NCBI GenBank assembly: GCA_028292315.1
Contig: JAQGMO010000333.1
Span: forward strand, 1 to 64,000
DNA from: Herminiimonas sp.
GTDB taxonomy: Bacteria > Pseudomonadota > Gammaproteobacteria > Burkholderiales > Burkholderiaceae_D
DNA length: 64,000 nucleotides
Reading direction: 5' to 3'
Shown here: positions 45,785-53,913 of the stretch, piece after piece
Layout of the letters: every line of letters starts with the position of its first letter
Position numbering within the stretch: position 1 is the first letter of the stretch
Program-made: the position numbers and the translations under genes
Notes under the pieces: generated by a model
Databases searched by the model: none
What the model was told of the DNA's origin: nothing
Seen by the model: only the letters and a program-made list of their open reading frames with translations

Positions 45785-46843
45785 ATGTTCATCAATGGAG
45801 TAGGTACCGCAGTACCTCCCAGGTCTTTTTCGAAGGCCGAATGCTGGAACGCGTTCAAGTCATCGGACTGGTTCCATCGTCTTGGCCCGCGCGCTCATGC
45901 CATTGCGCAAGCGGTGCTATTGCGCGACAACGGCATCGATTCGCGCCACCTTGCCCTGCCTTCCCTGGATGACGTTTTCGCCATCGATCCGGATACCCTG
46001 GCAGGCCGTTTTTCCAAGCATGCGCCCCAGCTCGCTTCCGATGCGGGCGCCGCTGCGCTGGCACAGGCGCAGCTCGACGGGCAGCGGATCGATGCCGTGA
46101 TCGTCAGCACTTGCACCGGTTATCTCTGTCCCGGCCTTTCCGGCTACGTAATTGAACGGCTCGGCCTCAGGCCGGAGGTCCAGGCCTATGACCTGGTCGG
46201 CCAGGGTTGTGCGGCGGCGATGCCGAACCTCCGGATGGGGAACGCCCTGCTCGCATCCGGACAATGCGACTATGTACTGTCGGTATGCGTCGAGGTATGC
46301 AGCGCTGCCATGTATCTCGATGATGATCCGGGGGTGCTCATCAGCGCTTGCCTGTTCGGCGATGGCGCCGGCGCGGCGGTGCTCTCGCGCGAGCCGGCCA
46401 GTCATCGTCGCAGCGTTGAATGGAAGCATGGCAGATCGCTCACTGATCCAGCTTGCCGCGACGCCCTGTACTTTGAACAAAGGCATGGCATGTTGCGCAA
46501 TATCCTGACGCGCCGGGTGCCGCGCCTTGCGGCCGAACATGCGCATGAATTGTTCAGCACCGTATTGGATGATGCCGGTATCAGGCAGGACGATATTCAA
46601 GCCTGGATCATGCACGCGGGCGGGCGCGATGTGCTCCAGGCCTTGCAAAAGCAGTTCGAGCTGGACGCGGATGCTTTCCGTTATAGTGCCGAAATGCTGC
46701 GCCGTTATGGCAACTTGAGCAGTGCATTCGTGTATTTCGTGCTGCAGGCCGCGCTCGACGATGATGCGCCGGGCGGCTGGTGGTGGATGTCATCTTTCGG
46801 CGCCGGCTTCAGCTGTCACGGCGCATTGCTCGCGGTCGACTGA
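45785..46843 (+). CDS. Type III polyketide synthase
   Basis: The 352-residue enzyme has the chalcone-synthase fold and an intact triad: Cys142 in LVGQGCAAAMP, His277 in IMHAGG and Asn310 in YGNLSSAF, with the closing loop SFGAGFSCHG (337-346). Such enzymes extend an acyl starter with malonyl-CoA and cyclise it to resorcinols, pyrones or phloroglucinols. The starter here may come from the acyl carrier protein encoded downstream rather than from CoA. It is the first of five coupled genes (45785-50336). AGGAGG lies 11 bp before the ATG. The product cannot be read from sequence. Confidence 0.92.
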   Translation: MFINGVGTAVPPRSFSKAECWNAFKSSDWFHRLGPRAHAIAQAVLLRDNGIDSRHLALPSLDDVFAIDPDTLAGRFSKHAPQLASDAGAAALAQAQLDGQRIDAVIVSTCTGYLCPGLSGYVIERLGLRPEVQAYDLVGQGCAAAMPNLRMGNALLASGQCDYVLSVCVEVCSAAMYLDDDPGVLISACLFGDGAGAAVLSREPASHRRSVEWKHGRSLTDPACRDALYFEQRHGMLRNILTRRVPRLAAEHAHELFSTVLDDAGIRQDDIQAWIMHAGGRDVLQALQKQFELDADAFRYSAEMLRRYGNLSSAFVYFVLQAALDDDAPGGWWWMSSFGAGFSCHGALLAVD

Positions 46844-46862
46844 CCCCGCTGGAGGCGAGTTG

Positions 46863-47567
46863 ATGAATCTGCCGCGCAGCGTACATCCCGAGACTCTCGA
46901 TCATCTCGCCGAGTGCGATCCGCTTGCCGTACGCTCGCGTGCCGACCTGCGCCGCATCAACCGCTTCATGCGCACGCGTGCCATCATGGCGCGCGCCATG
47001 CAGGATGCGGTCGCCGCACCGCGTCGCATTGTCGAACTGGGTGCCGGCGACGGCACCCTGATGCTCGGCATTGCGCGTGCGTTGGCACGTCGCTGGCCGG
47101 GCGTGCACCTGACGTTGCTGGACCGCCAGGATCTCGTCACGCAGCAAACCCTGGATGCCTTTGACGCGATTGGATGGCAAGCCGAGCGGTGCGTCGCCGA
47201 TGTGGCCGAATGGCTTGCGCAACCAGTGCGCGGCCGGCATGACCTGATCCTGGCGAACCTGTTCATTCATCACTTCGAAGACCGGCAACTGACCTCCATG
47301 CTGGCCGCAATCGCGGAACGTACCAATGCCTTTTTCATTTGCGAACCGCGCCGCGCCTTGTTGCCATTGGCCGGCAGCCGCCTGGTTGGACTGATCGGGG
47401 CCAATGCCGTGACGCGCGAGGATGCGGTGCTGAGCGTCCATGCCGGGTTTACCGGCAAGGAGTTATCGGCATTGTGGCCGCGACAGCAGCATGCATGGCG
47501 CCTGGCCGAGTATCCCGCGGGCTTGTTCAGTCATTGTTTTCTCGCCGTGCGCGGTGCTGCGCCATGA
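46863..47567 (+). CDS. Class I SAM-dependent methyltransferase (polyketide cluster)
   Basis: The 234-residue protein has the SAM-binding motif VELGAGDGT (57-65) and the later block DLILANLFIHHFED, typical of class I methyltransferases. It lies between the type III synthase (20 bp gap) and the flavoprotein (ATGA overlap), so it probably methylates the polyketide ring or a hydroxyl. The start at 46863 has GGAGG upstream. In Streptomyces phenolic-lipid (Srs) clusters the methyltransferase is a membrane protein, so this one is of another family. Confidence 0.87.
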   Translation: MNLPRSVHPETLDHLAECDPLAVRSRADLRRINRFMRTRAIMARAMQDAVAAPRRIVELGAGDGTLMLGIARALARRWPGVHLTLLDRQDLVTQQTLDAFDAIGWQAERCVADVAEWLAQPVRGRHDLILANLFIHHFEDRQLTSMLAAIAERTNAFFICEPRRALLPLAGSRLVGLIGANAVTREDAVLSVHAGFTGKELSALWPRQQHAWRLAEYPAGLFSHCFLAVRGAAP

Positions 47568-48838
47568 AAACCCGCTTCGACGCCATCATTATCGGGGCCG
47601 GCCCGGCGGGCAGCAGCGCAGCCATCCTGCTGGCGCTGGCCGGCTGGTCGGTCGCGGTGGTCGAGAAGCAGTCTTTCCCGCGCCGCAAGGTGTGCGGAGA
47701 ATGCATCGCCGCCGGCAACCTGGCGCTGTTCGATGCGCTTGGCATCGGAGTCGAGTTCGATGCGATCGCGGGACCGCCATTGAGCCAGGTGGCCCTGATG
47801 AGCGGCAAGCTGTGCATCGCGGCCGATTTGCCGCCGCTTGCGCATCCGCGCCATCGCTGGGGCCGGGCGCTTGGGCGGGAACGTCTTGACACGTTGCTGC
47901 TGGAGCGCGCGCGGCAGGCAGGCGCAACCATCCTGCAGCCATGGCGGGCTGAGGCGATTCATGGCGGCGCCGGCGCCTTCCAGTGCGAGGTTCGCGCGGT
48001 CGGCGAGCATGGCGCCGCCATGCGCCTGACGGCGCCGGTTCTGATCGCAGCCCACGGCTCGTGGGAACGGCGGCCGCGCGCCGCACCGGAAGCACTGCCG
48101 CCGCAAAGGCATGCCGACCTGTTTGCCTTCAAGGCGAATTTTATCGATGCGGAACTGGCCGCCGGCTTGTTGCCGGTGCTTGCCTTCGACGGCGGCTATG
48201 GCGGGATCGTGGTGGCCGAAGACGGGCTCGCGACGCTGGCCTGCTGCATCCGGCGCGACCGTTTGCGCGCATGCAGAAGCGGAATGCCGGGAGCGCAGGC
48301 AGGAGAGGCGGTCGAACGGATGCTTAAAGCCGCCTGCGGCGGCGTGCGGCAAGCGTTGTCGGGGGCACGCCGGCAAGGTTCCTGGCTCGGCATCGGGCCG
48401 ATCCGTCCGGGCATCCGGTTGCATGCCGGCGGCGGCGTTTTTCTGATTGGGAATGCCGCGGGAGAAGCACATCCGATCATCGGGGAAGGCATCAGCATGG
48501 CGATGCAGTCTTCCTGGCTTTTGTGCGAGCGCCTGCTCGGCGACAATGCCGCGATCCGTGGCGGCGGGCCGCAACAGCGGGTGCAGCGCGACTACACGTT
48601 GGCATGGAAACGTTGTTTTGCAACGCGCATCCGCGTGGCTGCCTGGTTCGCTCACCTGGCGATGCGGCCGGGGCTGGCGTCGGGCCTGCTGCCGCTGTTG
48701 CGCCAGTGGCCGGGAGTTTTGACGCAGGCAGCGCGTATCAGCGGCAAGACCAGGCTGGCGGTTAATCCGCAGGCAATCGAAACCATGCTCGGCAATCAGT
48801 CACTATCCTCCATTCACCAGTCAGCCTTGCAGGAGTAA
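47564..48838 (+). CDS. FAD-dependent oxidoreductase (geranylgeranyl-reductase/halogenase-like)
   Basis: The 424-residue flavoprotein has the FAD loop GAGPAGSS (11-18), RRKVCGEC (~42-49) and the C-terminal NAAGEAHPIIGEGISMAM block. This is the pattern of the geranylgeranyl reductase/aromatic hydroxylase group. The halogenase Trp motif was not seen. In the cluster it probably hydroxylates or oxidises the ring, for example to a quinone. It overlaps the methyltransferase stop by ATGA and is followed 5 bp later by the acyl carrier protein gene. Confidence 0.87.
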   Translation: MKTRFDAIIIGAGPAGSSAAILLALAGWSVAVVEKQSFPRRKVCGECIAAGNLALFDALGIGVEFDAIAGPPLSQVALMSGKLCIAADLPPLAHPRHRWGRALGRERLDTLLLERARQAGATILQPWRAEAIHGGAGAFQCEVRAVGEHGAAMRLTAPVLIAAHGSWERRPRAAPEALPPQRHADLFAFKANFIDAELAAGLLPVLAFDGGYGGIVVAEDGLATLACCIRRDRLRACRSGMPGAQAGEAVERMLKAACGGVRQALSGARRQGSWLGIGPIRPGIRLHAGGGVFLIGNAAGEAHPIIGEGISMAMQSSWLLCERLLGDNAAIRGGGPQQRVQRDYTLAWKRCFATRIRVAAWFAHLAMRPGLASGLLPLLRQWPGVLTQAARISGKTRLAVNPQAIETMLGNQSLSSIHQSALQE

Positions 48839-48843
48839 TACTC

Positions 48844-49110
48844 ATGTCAACGCTTGAACGATTACAAACCATCCTCATCAACAGCTATCCGCTGCAACGT
48901 GATGCCTTGGTGCCGGAAGCGCGCCTTGAACATCTCGAAATCGACTCGCTGGGCGTGATGGAGCTTTTTTTCAGCATTGAAGACGAGTTCAAGCTCAGTG
49001 TTCCGAACGAGCAGCAAGATCTCGCGACGATCGGCGACGTAGTAACCTATATCGACCGCCTCATTGCCGAACAACACCGGGTCGATACGACCAGCGGCGC
49101 CGCTTCATGA
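48844..49110 (+). CDS. Acyl carrier protein (polyketide cluster)
   Basis: The 88-residue protein has the phosphopantetheine site IDSLGVMEL (Ser35) and an acidic four-helix profile. It would carry the acyl chain made by the neighbouring ketosynthase, or the starter of the type III synthase. It overlaps the ketosynthase start by ATGA. A ribosome site AGGAG lies 8 bp upstream. No phosphopantetheinyl transferase is in the cluster; the housekeeping enzyme would have to serve. Confidence 0.93.
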   Translation: MSTLERLQTILINSYPLQRDALVPEARLEHLEIDSLGVMELFFSIEDEFKLSVPNEQQDLATIGDVVTYIDRLIAEQHRVDTTSGAAS

Positions 49111-50336
49111 AGCGCGTCGCTGTCACAGGCATAGGCGTGGTATCGCCGCTGGGGAACGATCGAGAGGCTTTTTTCGCTGGCGTTGCGGCCGGCCGTTCCG
49201 GCGTCAGGCGCCTGGACGCGGCGTTTTGCGAACGACTGCTGGCGCCGATCGCGGCGCCGGTGCAGCTTGCGGTTGATGATTACTTCGCCGCGCCGAAACT
49301 GCGTATGCTGGATCGGGTAAGCCAGTTCGCCCTGCATGCGGCGGACCAGGCGGTTGCCGACGCCGGCATCGAATTCGCGGCGGAAAACCGCGAGCGTGCC
49401 GGCGTATTCCTTGGTACCGGAATGGGCGGCTCGCAGACCACCGACGAGGGCTATCAAACCATTTACGGCGAGCGTTCGGATCGCGTCAAGCCGTTCAGCG
49501 TCCTGATGGCGATGAACAATGCCGCCGCCTCATGGATCGCCATCGCACATGACCTGCGCGGGCCGAACCTGACCTTTTCAACGGCCTGTTCCTCGTCGGC
49601 GGTGGCGATCGGCGAAGCATGGCGCAGGATAGCCGGCGGTGAAGCCGACCTGATGATTGCCGGGGGCAGTGAAGCGCCGCTGACCTTCGGCGTGCTCAAG
49701 GCATGGGAAGCCTTGCGCACGCTGGCAGCCATCGACCCGGCCGACGCAGCGGCTTCCTGCAAACCGTTTTCCGCCGCCCGCAGCGGCCTGGTGCTCGGTG
49801 AAGGGGCGGCGATTGTGGTGCTGGAGGAATGGGAGCACGCACGGCGGCGCGGCGCCCGCATCGATGCCGAGCTGACCGGCTATGGCCTGTACACCGATGC
49901 GGCGCATATCACCCGACCCAGCGTTGAAGGCCAGGCCGGCGCGATGCGGCTGGCGCTGGCGGCGGCGGGGGTGCAGCCGTCCGCGATCGACTATATCAAT
50001 GCCCACGGCACGGCTACGGTGGCCAATGATGCGGTGGAGACCGCCGCCATCAAGGACGTATTCGGTCAGCATGCGTATCGCGTGCCGGTCAGTTCTACCA
50101 AGGCGGTGCATGGCCACTTGCTGGGGGCAGCCGGCGCGCTGGAATTCATCGCCGCGATTCTGGCGATGCAAGCATCGACCATCCCGCCGACCATGCATCT
50201 CCATGCGAGCGATCCGGAATGCGATCTGGATTATGTGCCGTTACGCGCGCGCGAAGGGGTGACGCTGCGCACGGTGATGTCGAACTCGTTCGCGTTCGGC
50301 GGCACCAATGCGGTGCTGGTTGCCCGCGCTCCATAA
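49107..50336 (+). CDS. Beta-ketoacyl-ACP synthase (FabF-like)
   Basis: The 409-residue condensing enzyme has the complete KAS II triad: Cys161 (STACSSS), His300 (NAHGTAT) and His335 (KAVHGHLLG), plus the C-terminal NSFAFGGTNAV. It overlaps the acyl carrier protein gene. It could build or elongate a special acyl starter on that carrier. No ketoreductase, dehydratase or acyltransferase lies nearby, so the chain would be modified by housekeeping enzymes or kept as a ketone. It ends 3 bp from the convergent amidotransferase. Confidence 0.93.
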   Translation: MKRVAVTGIGVVSPLGNDREAFFAGVAAGRSGVRRLDAAFCERLLAPIAAPVQLAVDDYFAAPKLRMLDRVSQFALHAADQAVADAGIEFAAENRERAGVFLGTGMGGSQTTDEGYQTIYGERSDRVKPFSVLMAMNNAAASWIAIAHDLRGPNLTFSTACSSSAVAIGEAWRRIAGGEADLMIAGGSEAPLTFGVLKAWEALRTLAAIDPADAAASCKPFSAARSGLVLGEGAAIVVLEEWEHARRRGARIDAELTGYGLYTDAAHITRPSVEGQAGAMRLALAAAGVQPSAIDYINAHGTATVANDAVETAAIKDVFGQHAYRVPVSSTKAVHGHLLGAAGALEFIAAILAMQASTIPPTMHLHASDPECDLDYVPLRAREGVTLRTVMSNSFAFGGTNAVLVARAP

Positions 50337-50339
50337 GAG

Positions 50340-51107
50340 TCAGGAGGCTGGCGCGCCCTCGACGAACACTTTCAATTCGCCCGGCTCAAGCCGTATCCAC
50401 GATTCGTTGGTCGTCAATGGTTCGGTGACGATGATTGCAACGCGGTCGTTCGGCGTCGTCACCTGTGAAAAGTCGACGCTCATATCTTCATCGGACAAAC
50501 GCGCTTCGGCAAAGGGATACTGGCGCACGATATAGTGCAGGTTGGTGGCGCAATGCGCGAACAGGGCCGAGCCATCGGATAGCATGATGTTGAAGACGCC
50601 ATGGCTGCCAATCTCGTTGGTCAGTTCGCGCAGCGCAACAGTCAGGTCGGCCAGCGACGGCAGGATATCGCCGAAGCGTTTGCGCAGCTGCTGCAGCAGA
50701 TAGCAGAATGCCAGTTCACTGTCGGTGGTGCCGACCGGACGATAAGGGCCGTCCAGAAGCGGCGAAAAATTCTTGAGGTCGCCGTTATGGGCGAAAACCC
50801 AGTAACGACCCCATAGTTCACGCACGAACGGATGGCAGTTTTCAAGTGCGATCCGGCCCTGGGTCGCCTTGCGGATATGCGCAATCACGTTTTTCGACTT
50901 GATCGGGCAGCGCCTGATCAGTTCCGCGATCGGCGATTCCACCGCAGCCTGGTAATCGACAAAGTGGCGCACGCCGGCGCCCTCGAAGAACGCGATACCC
51001 CAACCGTCGTTATGCGTGTCGGTGCGGCCGCCACGCGTTGCGAAGCCGGTAAAACTGAACACAATGTCGGTCGGTACATTGCAGTTCATTCCTAGAAGCT
51101 GGCACAT
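50340..51107 (-). CDS. Class II glutamine amidotransferase (YafJ-like)
   Basis: The 255-residue protein begins MCQLLGMN, with the N-terminal nucleophile Cys2. It has FAHNGDLKNF (~109-118) and TTDSELAFCYLL, as in YafJ-type glutamine amidotransferases. It hydrolyses glutamine or a related amide; the substrate is unknown. It has no partner synthase domain. It is convergent with the ketosynthase gene. Confidence 0.9.
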   Translation of the reverse strand: MCQLLGMNCNVPTDIVFSFTGFATRGGRTDTHNDGWGIAFFEGAGVRHFVDYQAAVESPIAELIRRCPIKSKNVIAHIRKATQGRIALENCHPFVRELWGRYWVFAHNGDLKNFSPLLDGPYRPVGTTDSELAFCYLLQQLRKRFGDILPSLADLTVALRELTNEIGSHGVFNIMLSDGSALFAHCATNLHYIVRQYPFAEARLSDEDMSVDFSQVTTPNDRVAIIVTEPLTTNESWIRLEPGELKVFVEGAPAS

Positions 51108-51212
51108 GGCTTGAAAACAATGATGTTTTAATCGGAACAGGTAAATACAGTATCACGGTTGGCGCCGCCCAGACCCATTGCATGCGGGAAAACGGGAATT
51201 AATTCGTCAGAA

Positions 51213-52130
51213 TTATTTTCTGCACCATGGGTCGGATTCCGGATGGGGATATTGCGCATTCATGAATTCAATGAAGCTGCGGACCTTTGCCGACAACAGG
51301 CGGCGGCTGGGGTAGACCAGCATCACTGAAATCTGTCCGAGGTGGTAGTCGGGCAGCAGCCGTATCAGCCGCCTGTTCCGCAGATCGTCGCTCAGGACAT
51401 AGGAGGGACTGACCATGATCCCCATGTCAGCTGCGGCGCAATGGCGCAGCAAGTCGCTATTATTGGACAGCAATTTGCTGGAGATCGGAATATTCACCGT
51501 ATGCTCAGGACCCACCATGGGCCACTGATTACGCAGCACGTCCATGTTCGAAAAATTCAGGCAGGCATGGCTGGAGACGTCTTCCGGCACTTGGGGCGCG
51601 CCGTAACGCTCGATATACCCGGGGGATGCGCACATCAGCACTTCGGCAAGGCCGAGCTGGCGCGCAATCATGCTGGCGTCGAATTTTTGCAAGCCGGTCA
51701 GTATGCCGGCGTCGTATCCCTCTTCCACCAGATCGACGTTGCGCTCCGATAGTGTTACATCGAGCACCACGTCGGGATGGGCTTTCGCATAAGCCGGCAA
51801 GAGGGCAGCAAGATGCTCCCTGCCAAATCCGGGCATGGAATACAGACGCAGCGTGCCGCGCGGATTTTGCGAGTGCGAAGAGGCAATCGCATCGGCTTCG
51901 TCAATTTCCTGCAGGATGCGATGCACGCGTTCGAGGTAAGCGTGGCCGGTTTCAGTCAATGACAATCTGCGCGTGGTGCGATTGAGCAGGCGAGTGCCAA
52001 GGTGTGTTTCGAGATCGGCGACGTGGCGCGTCACCACGGCGCTGGAAATGTCGAGTACTTGGCCGGCTTTGGCGAAACTGCTGTGCTCGACCACTTTAGC
52101 GAAAACCCGCATCGATTGCAGACGATCCAT
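51213..52130 (-). CDS. LysR family transcriptional regulator
   Basis: The 305-residue protein has the LysR helix-turn-helix (MDRLQSMRVFAKVVEHSSFAKAGQVLDISSAVVTRHVADLE) and a C-terminal effector domain. It faces away from the polyketide cluster and towards the second DUF4148 gene across 182 bp. Either could be its target. Confidence 0.93.
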   Translation of the reverse strand: MDRLQSMRVFAKVVEHSSFAKAGQVLDISSAVVTRHVADLETHLGTRLLNRTTRRLSLTETGHAYLERVHRILQEIDEADAIASSHSQNPRGTLRLYSMPGFGREHLAALLPAYAKAHPDVVLDVTLSERNVDLVEEGYDAGILTGLQKFDASMIARQLGLAEVLMCASPGYIERYGAPQVPEDVSSHACLNFSNMDVLRNQWPMVGPEHTVNIPISSKLLSNNSDLLRHCAAADMGIMVSPSYVLSDDLRNRRLIRLLPDYHLGQISVMLVYPSRRLLSAKVRSFIEFMNAQYPHPESDPWCRK

Positions 52131-52265
52131 ATTTCAAGTTCCTTATTATTTCTAAATCAGAAATAGTTAATTGCGATTATTCATCTTTTTCATATTCCAC
52201 ACAATAGATAAACTGGCTTCATCGATGAGCACACAAACAAATGCGTGCGACTCACCGAGACGGGA

Positions 52266-52280
52266 CCGGTGTGCCACCGG
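52266..52280 (+). other. Hairpin in DUF4148 copy 2 leader
   Basis: CCGGTG and CACCGG form a 6-bp stem over 3 nt, followed by two T-runs, and then the ribosome site. DUF4148 copy 1 has a similar arrangement. Confidence 0.5.
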
Positions 52281-52312
52281 ACCGGACTCTTTTGCCTTTT
52301 TTGGAGAATAAA

Positions 52313-52618
52313 ATGAATGCCAAACAATTAATCGCTGCTTTTGCCGTGTTGACCGCCGCCGGTTCCGCCTCTGCCCAGTTCACCGAGCACGTCGCCCCCG
52401 ACGCTAATTTTGTCTCCACCAAAACCCGCGCCCAAGTGATTTCCGAACTGAACCAGGCTTATGCCGAAGGCACGCTGGTGACAGTTGACGGTGCTAACTA
52501 TCCCTCGCTGCGTCCTGCTCCCAGCTCGCGGACGCGGGAAGTAGTTCGCGCCGAAGTACTCCAGGCGCCGCGCAATGTCGGCGGCCGCGTGAATGGCGAC
52601 CTGTATTTCGGAGACTAA
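52313..52618 (+). CDS. DUF4148 family periplasmic protein, copy 2
   Basis: The 101-residue protein has a signal peptide (MNAKQLIAAFAVLTAAGSASA) and the core DANFVSTKTRAQVISELNQAY, ending in GDLYFGD. It is clearly paralogous to the copy at 43858. The start at 52313 is preceded by TTGGAG; the longer frame from 52241 lacks a signal peptide. Function unknown. Confidence 0.85.
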   Translation: MNAKQLIAAFAVLTAAGSASAQFTEHVAPDANFVSTKTRAQVISELNQAYAEGTLVTVDGANYPSLRPAPSSRTREVVRAEVLQAPRNVGGRVNGDLYFGD

Positions 52619-52662
52619 GTCATTCGCCATGGGTTCGTGAAAATACTATCCGTGGTAATCAT

Positions 52663-52687
52663 AAAAGCGCCTGCAAAGGCGCTTTTT
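52663..52687 (+). terminator. Terminator after DUF4148 copy 2
   Basis: AAAAGCGCCT and AGGCGCTTTT form a perfect 10-bp stem over GCAA with five T. The flanking A-run also makes it functional on the minus strand for the neighbouring gene. Confidence 0.9.
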
Positions 52688-53420
52688 AATTTGGACCGGC
52701 TGGCCGTTCCGATAGCGGCAACAGGGCAGACCGGCACCGCCATAACCCATGACCTGAAGCCAGGTACTTTTGCTCGAATGGCGTGATCGGGGCGCTTGCG
52801 CCCTGTTGTGCCAAACCGCGTGGTTGATCGTGCGGGTAATAAGGTTCCACCGCCACGTCGGCGCCAGTTAACTGCGCCAGCGCGGCGGCACATTCTTCAA
52901 TATAAATCCGCCAGTTGCTGCGGCATTCAAAATGCCCGCCCAGTGCCACCACAGTCGGGAACACAGGATGTCCATGCCAGCGTCGCGCGAGATGGCGCTT
53001 TTTCGGCCAGGGATTTGGATACAGTAAATAATGCCGATCCGGCGTGATTCCCTCCTGCTGCATTAACCGCCAGTAATCGACCAGGTCGGCACGAACCCGT
53101 GTGCAGTTGGATGGCACTGCGCCCTGCCAGTTGGTCCGACGCGCAAGTCGATCCTGAGATTGATCAATTCCGATAACAAAATGATTCGGAAACCGGGTAG
53201 CCAGATGCAGGGTCGACAAACCGACGCCGCAACCGGAGTCGATGATCAGCGACTGATGGCCGGACGCTTTCCACGCAGCTAATGAGGTATCGAATGCAGC
53301 GCGGTTATACGCAGTGATCGGCTTTAGAAATTGTGTGGATGCGTGTCTGGCAACCTGAACCGCAAGTTGATCGTGAATACCGGTTTGGTTGCTATGGATG
53401 GGATTGGAATTGGCGTGCAT
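52686..53420 (-). CDS. TrmB-like tRNA (guanine-N7) methyltransferase, divergent
   Basis: The 244-residue protein has the SAM loop IDSGCGVGLSTLHLA (~59-73) and the TrmB signatures PNPWPKKRHLARRW (~136-149) and TPFEQKYLASGHGLW near the C-terminus. Standard TrmB has a G-F-G-x-G loop and F-P-D-P-W. These substitutions and the extended middle suggest a paralogue rather than the housekeeping copy. It could modify tRNA m7G46 or another guanine. Confidence 0.75.
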   Translation of the reverse strand: MHANSNPIHSNQTGIHDQLAVQVARHASTQFLKPITAYNRAAFDTSLAAWKASGHQSLIIDSGCGVGLSTLHLATRFPNHFVIGIDQSQDRLARRTNWQGAVPSNCTRVRADLVDYWRLMQQEGITPDRHYLLYPNPWPKKRHLARRWHGHPVFPTVVALGGHFECRSNWRIYIEECAAALAQLTGADVAVEPYYPHDQPRGLAQQGASAPITPFEQKYLASGHGLWRCRSALLPLSERPAGPN

Positions 53421-53459
53421 GGATACTGCAACTTCGTGGCATATCGCGGTATATCGCGA

Positions 53460-53507
53460 CGCCTGGCGCCATGGCGCAGCGACTTCGCTACGCCATGGCG
53501 CCAGGCG
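53460..53507. other. Perfect 17-bp-stem hairpin
   Basis: CGCCTGGCGCCATGGCG (53460-53476) is exactly complementary to 53491-53507 over a 14-nt loop. It lies between the DUF3567 stop and the TrmB-like start, both on the minus strand, with no T-run on either side. Confidence 0.85.
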
Positions 53508-53520
53508 CCGTCCGACGTGG

Positions 53521-53778
53521 TTAGTGGAAAACCACCGGCTGGCTCATTAATAAATCATAGTTACCTAAAAAGGCGTCGATTTCCTCAACACTCGGTTCTG
53601 TCGCAATCAGAGTTTCGACATTTTTTCGGAATGCTTCAGCTAGGGTGCCCCCGATAAATATTTCCTTCTTGCCGGGCTTGTCCATGATTTCATAACCGCC
53701 GAAGCGTAATGCTTCCCGACCATCATCGGCACCGAATTCGACCACGCTATATTGCTCGCTGTTATAGATTAGGTTCAT
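53521..53778 (-). CDS. DUF3567 family protein
   Basis: The 85-residue protein (MNLIYNSEQYSVVEFGADDGREALRFGGYEIMDK...) matches DUF3567, a small soluble Burkholderiales family of unknown function. AAGGAG lies 6 bp before the ATG at 53778. Confidence 0.85.
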   Translation of the reverse strand: MNLIYNSEQYSVVEFGADDGREALRFGGYEIMDKPGKKEIFIGGTLAEAFRKNVETLIATEPSVEEIDAFLGNYDLLMSQPVVFH

Positions 53779-53913
53779 TTGCACTCCTTTATGCAATTGG
53801 TACGGAATCGGACCTTTTACTTCTTACTTCAGCACATGGCGTTAACAAGCCGAATTTCAAGTCTTTGATCGAACAAATGGCAAAGAGGAATGATGGAATG
53901 GATATTTAAGTAC

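Noticed and set aside
47531-48655. 374-codon minus-strand frame over the polyketide cluster flavoprotein
   Set aside because: Antisense shadow; the plus-strand frame has FAD motifs and is coupled to both neighbours.
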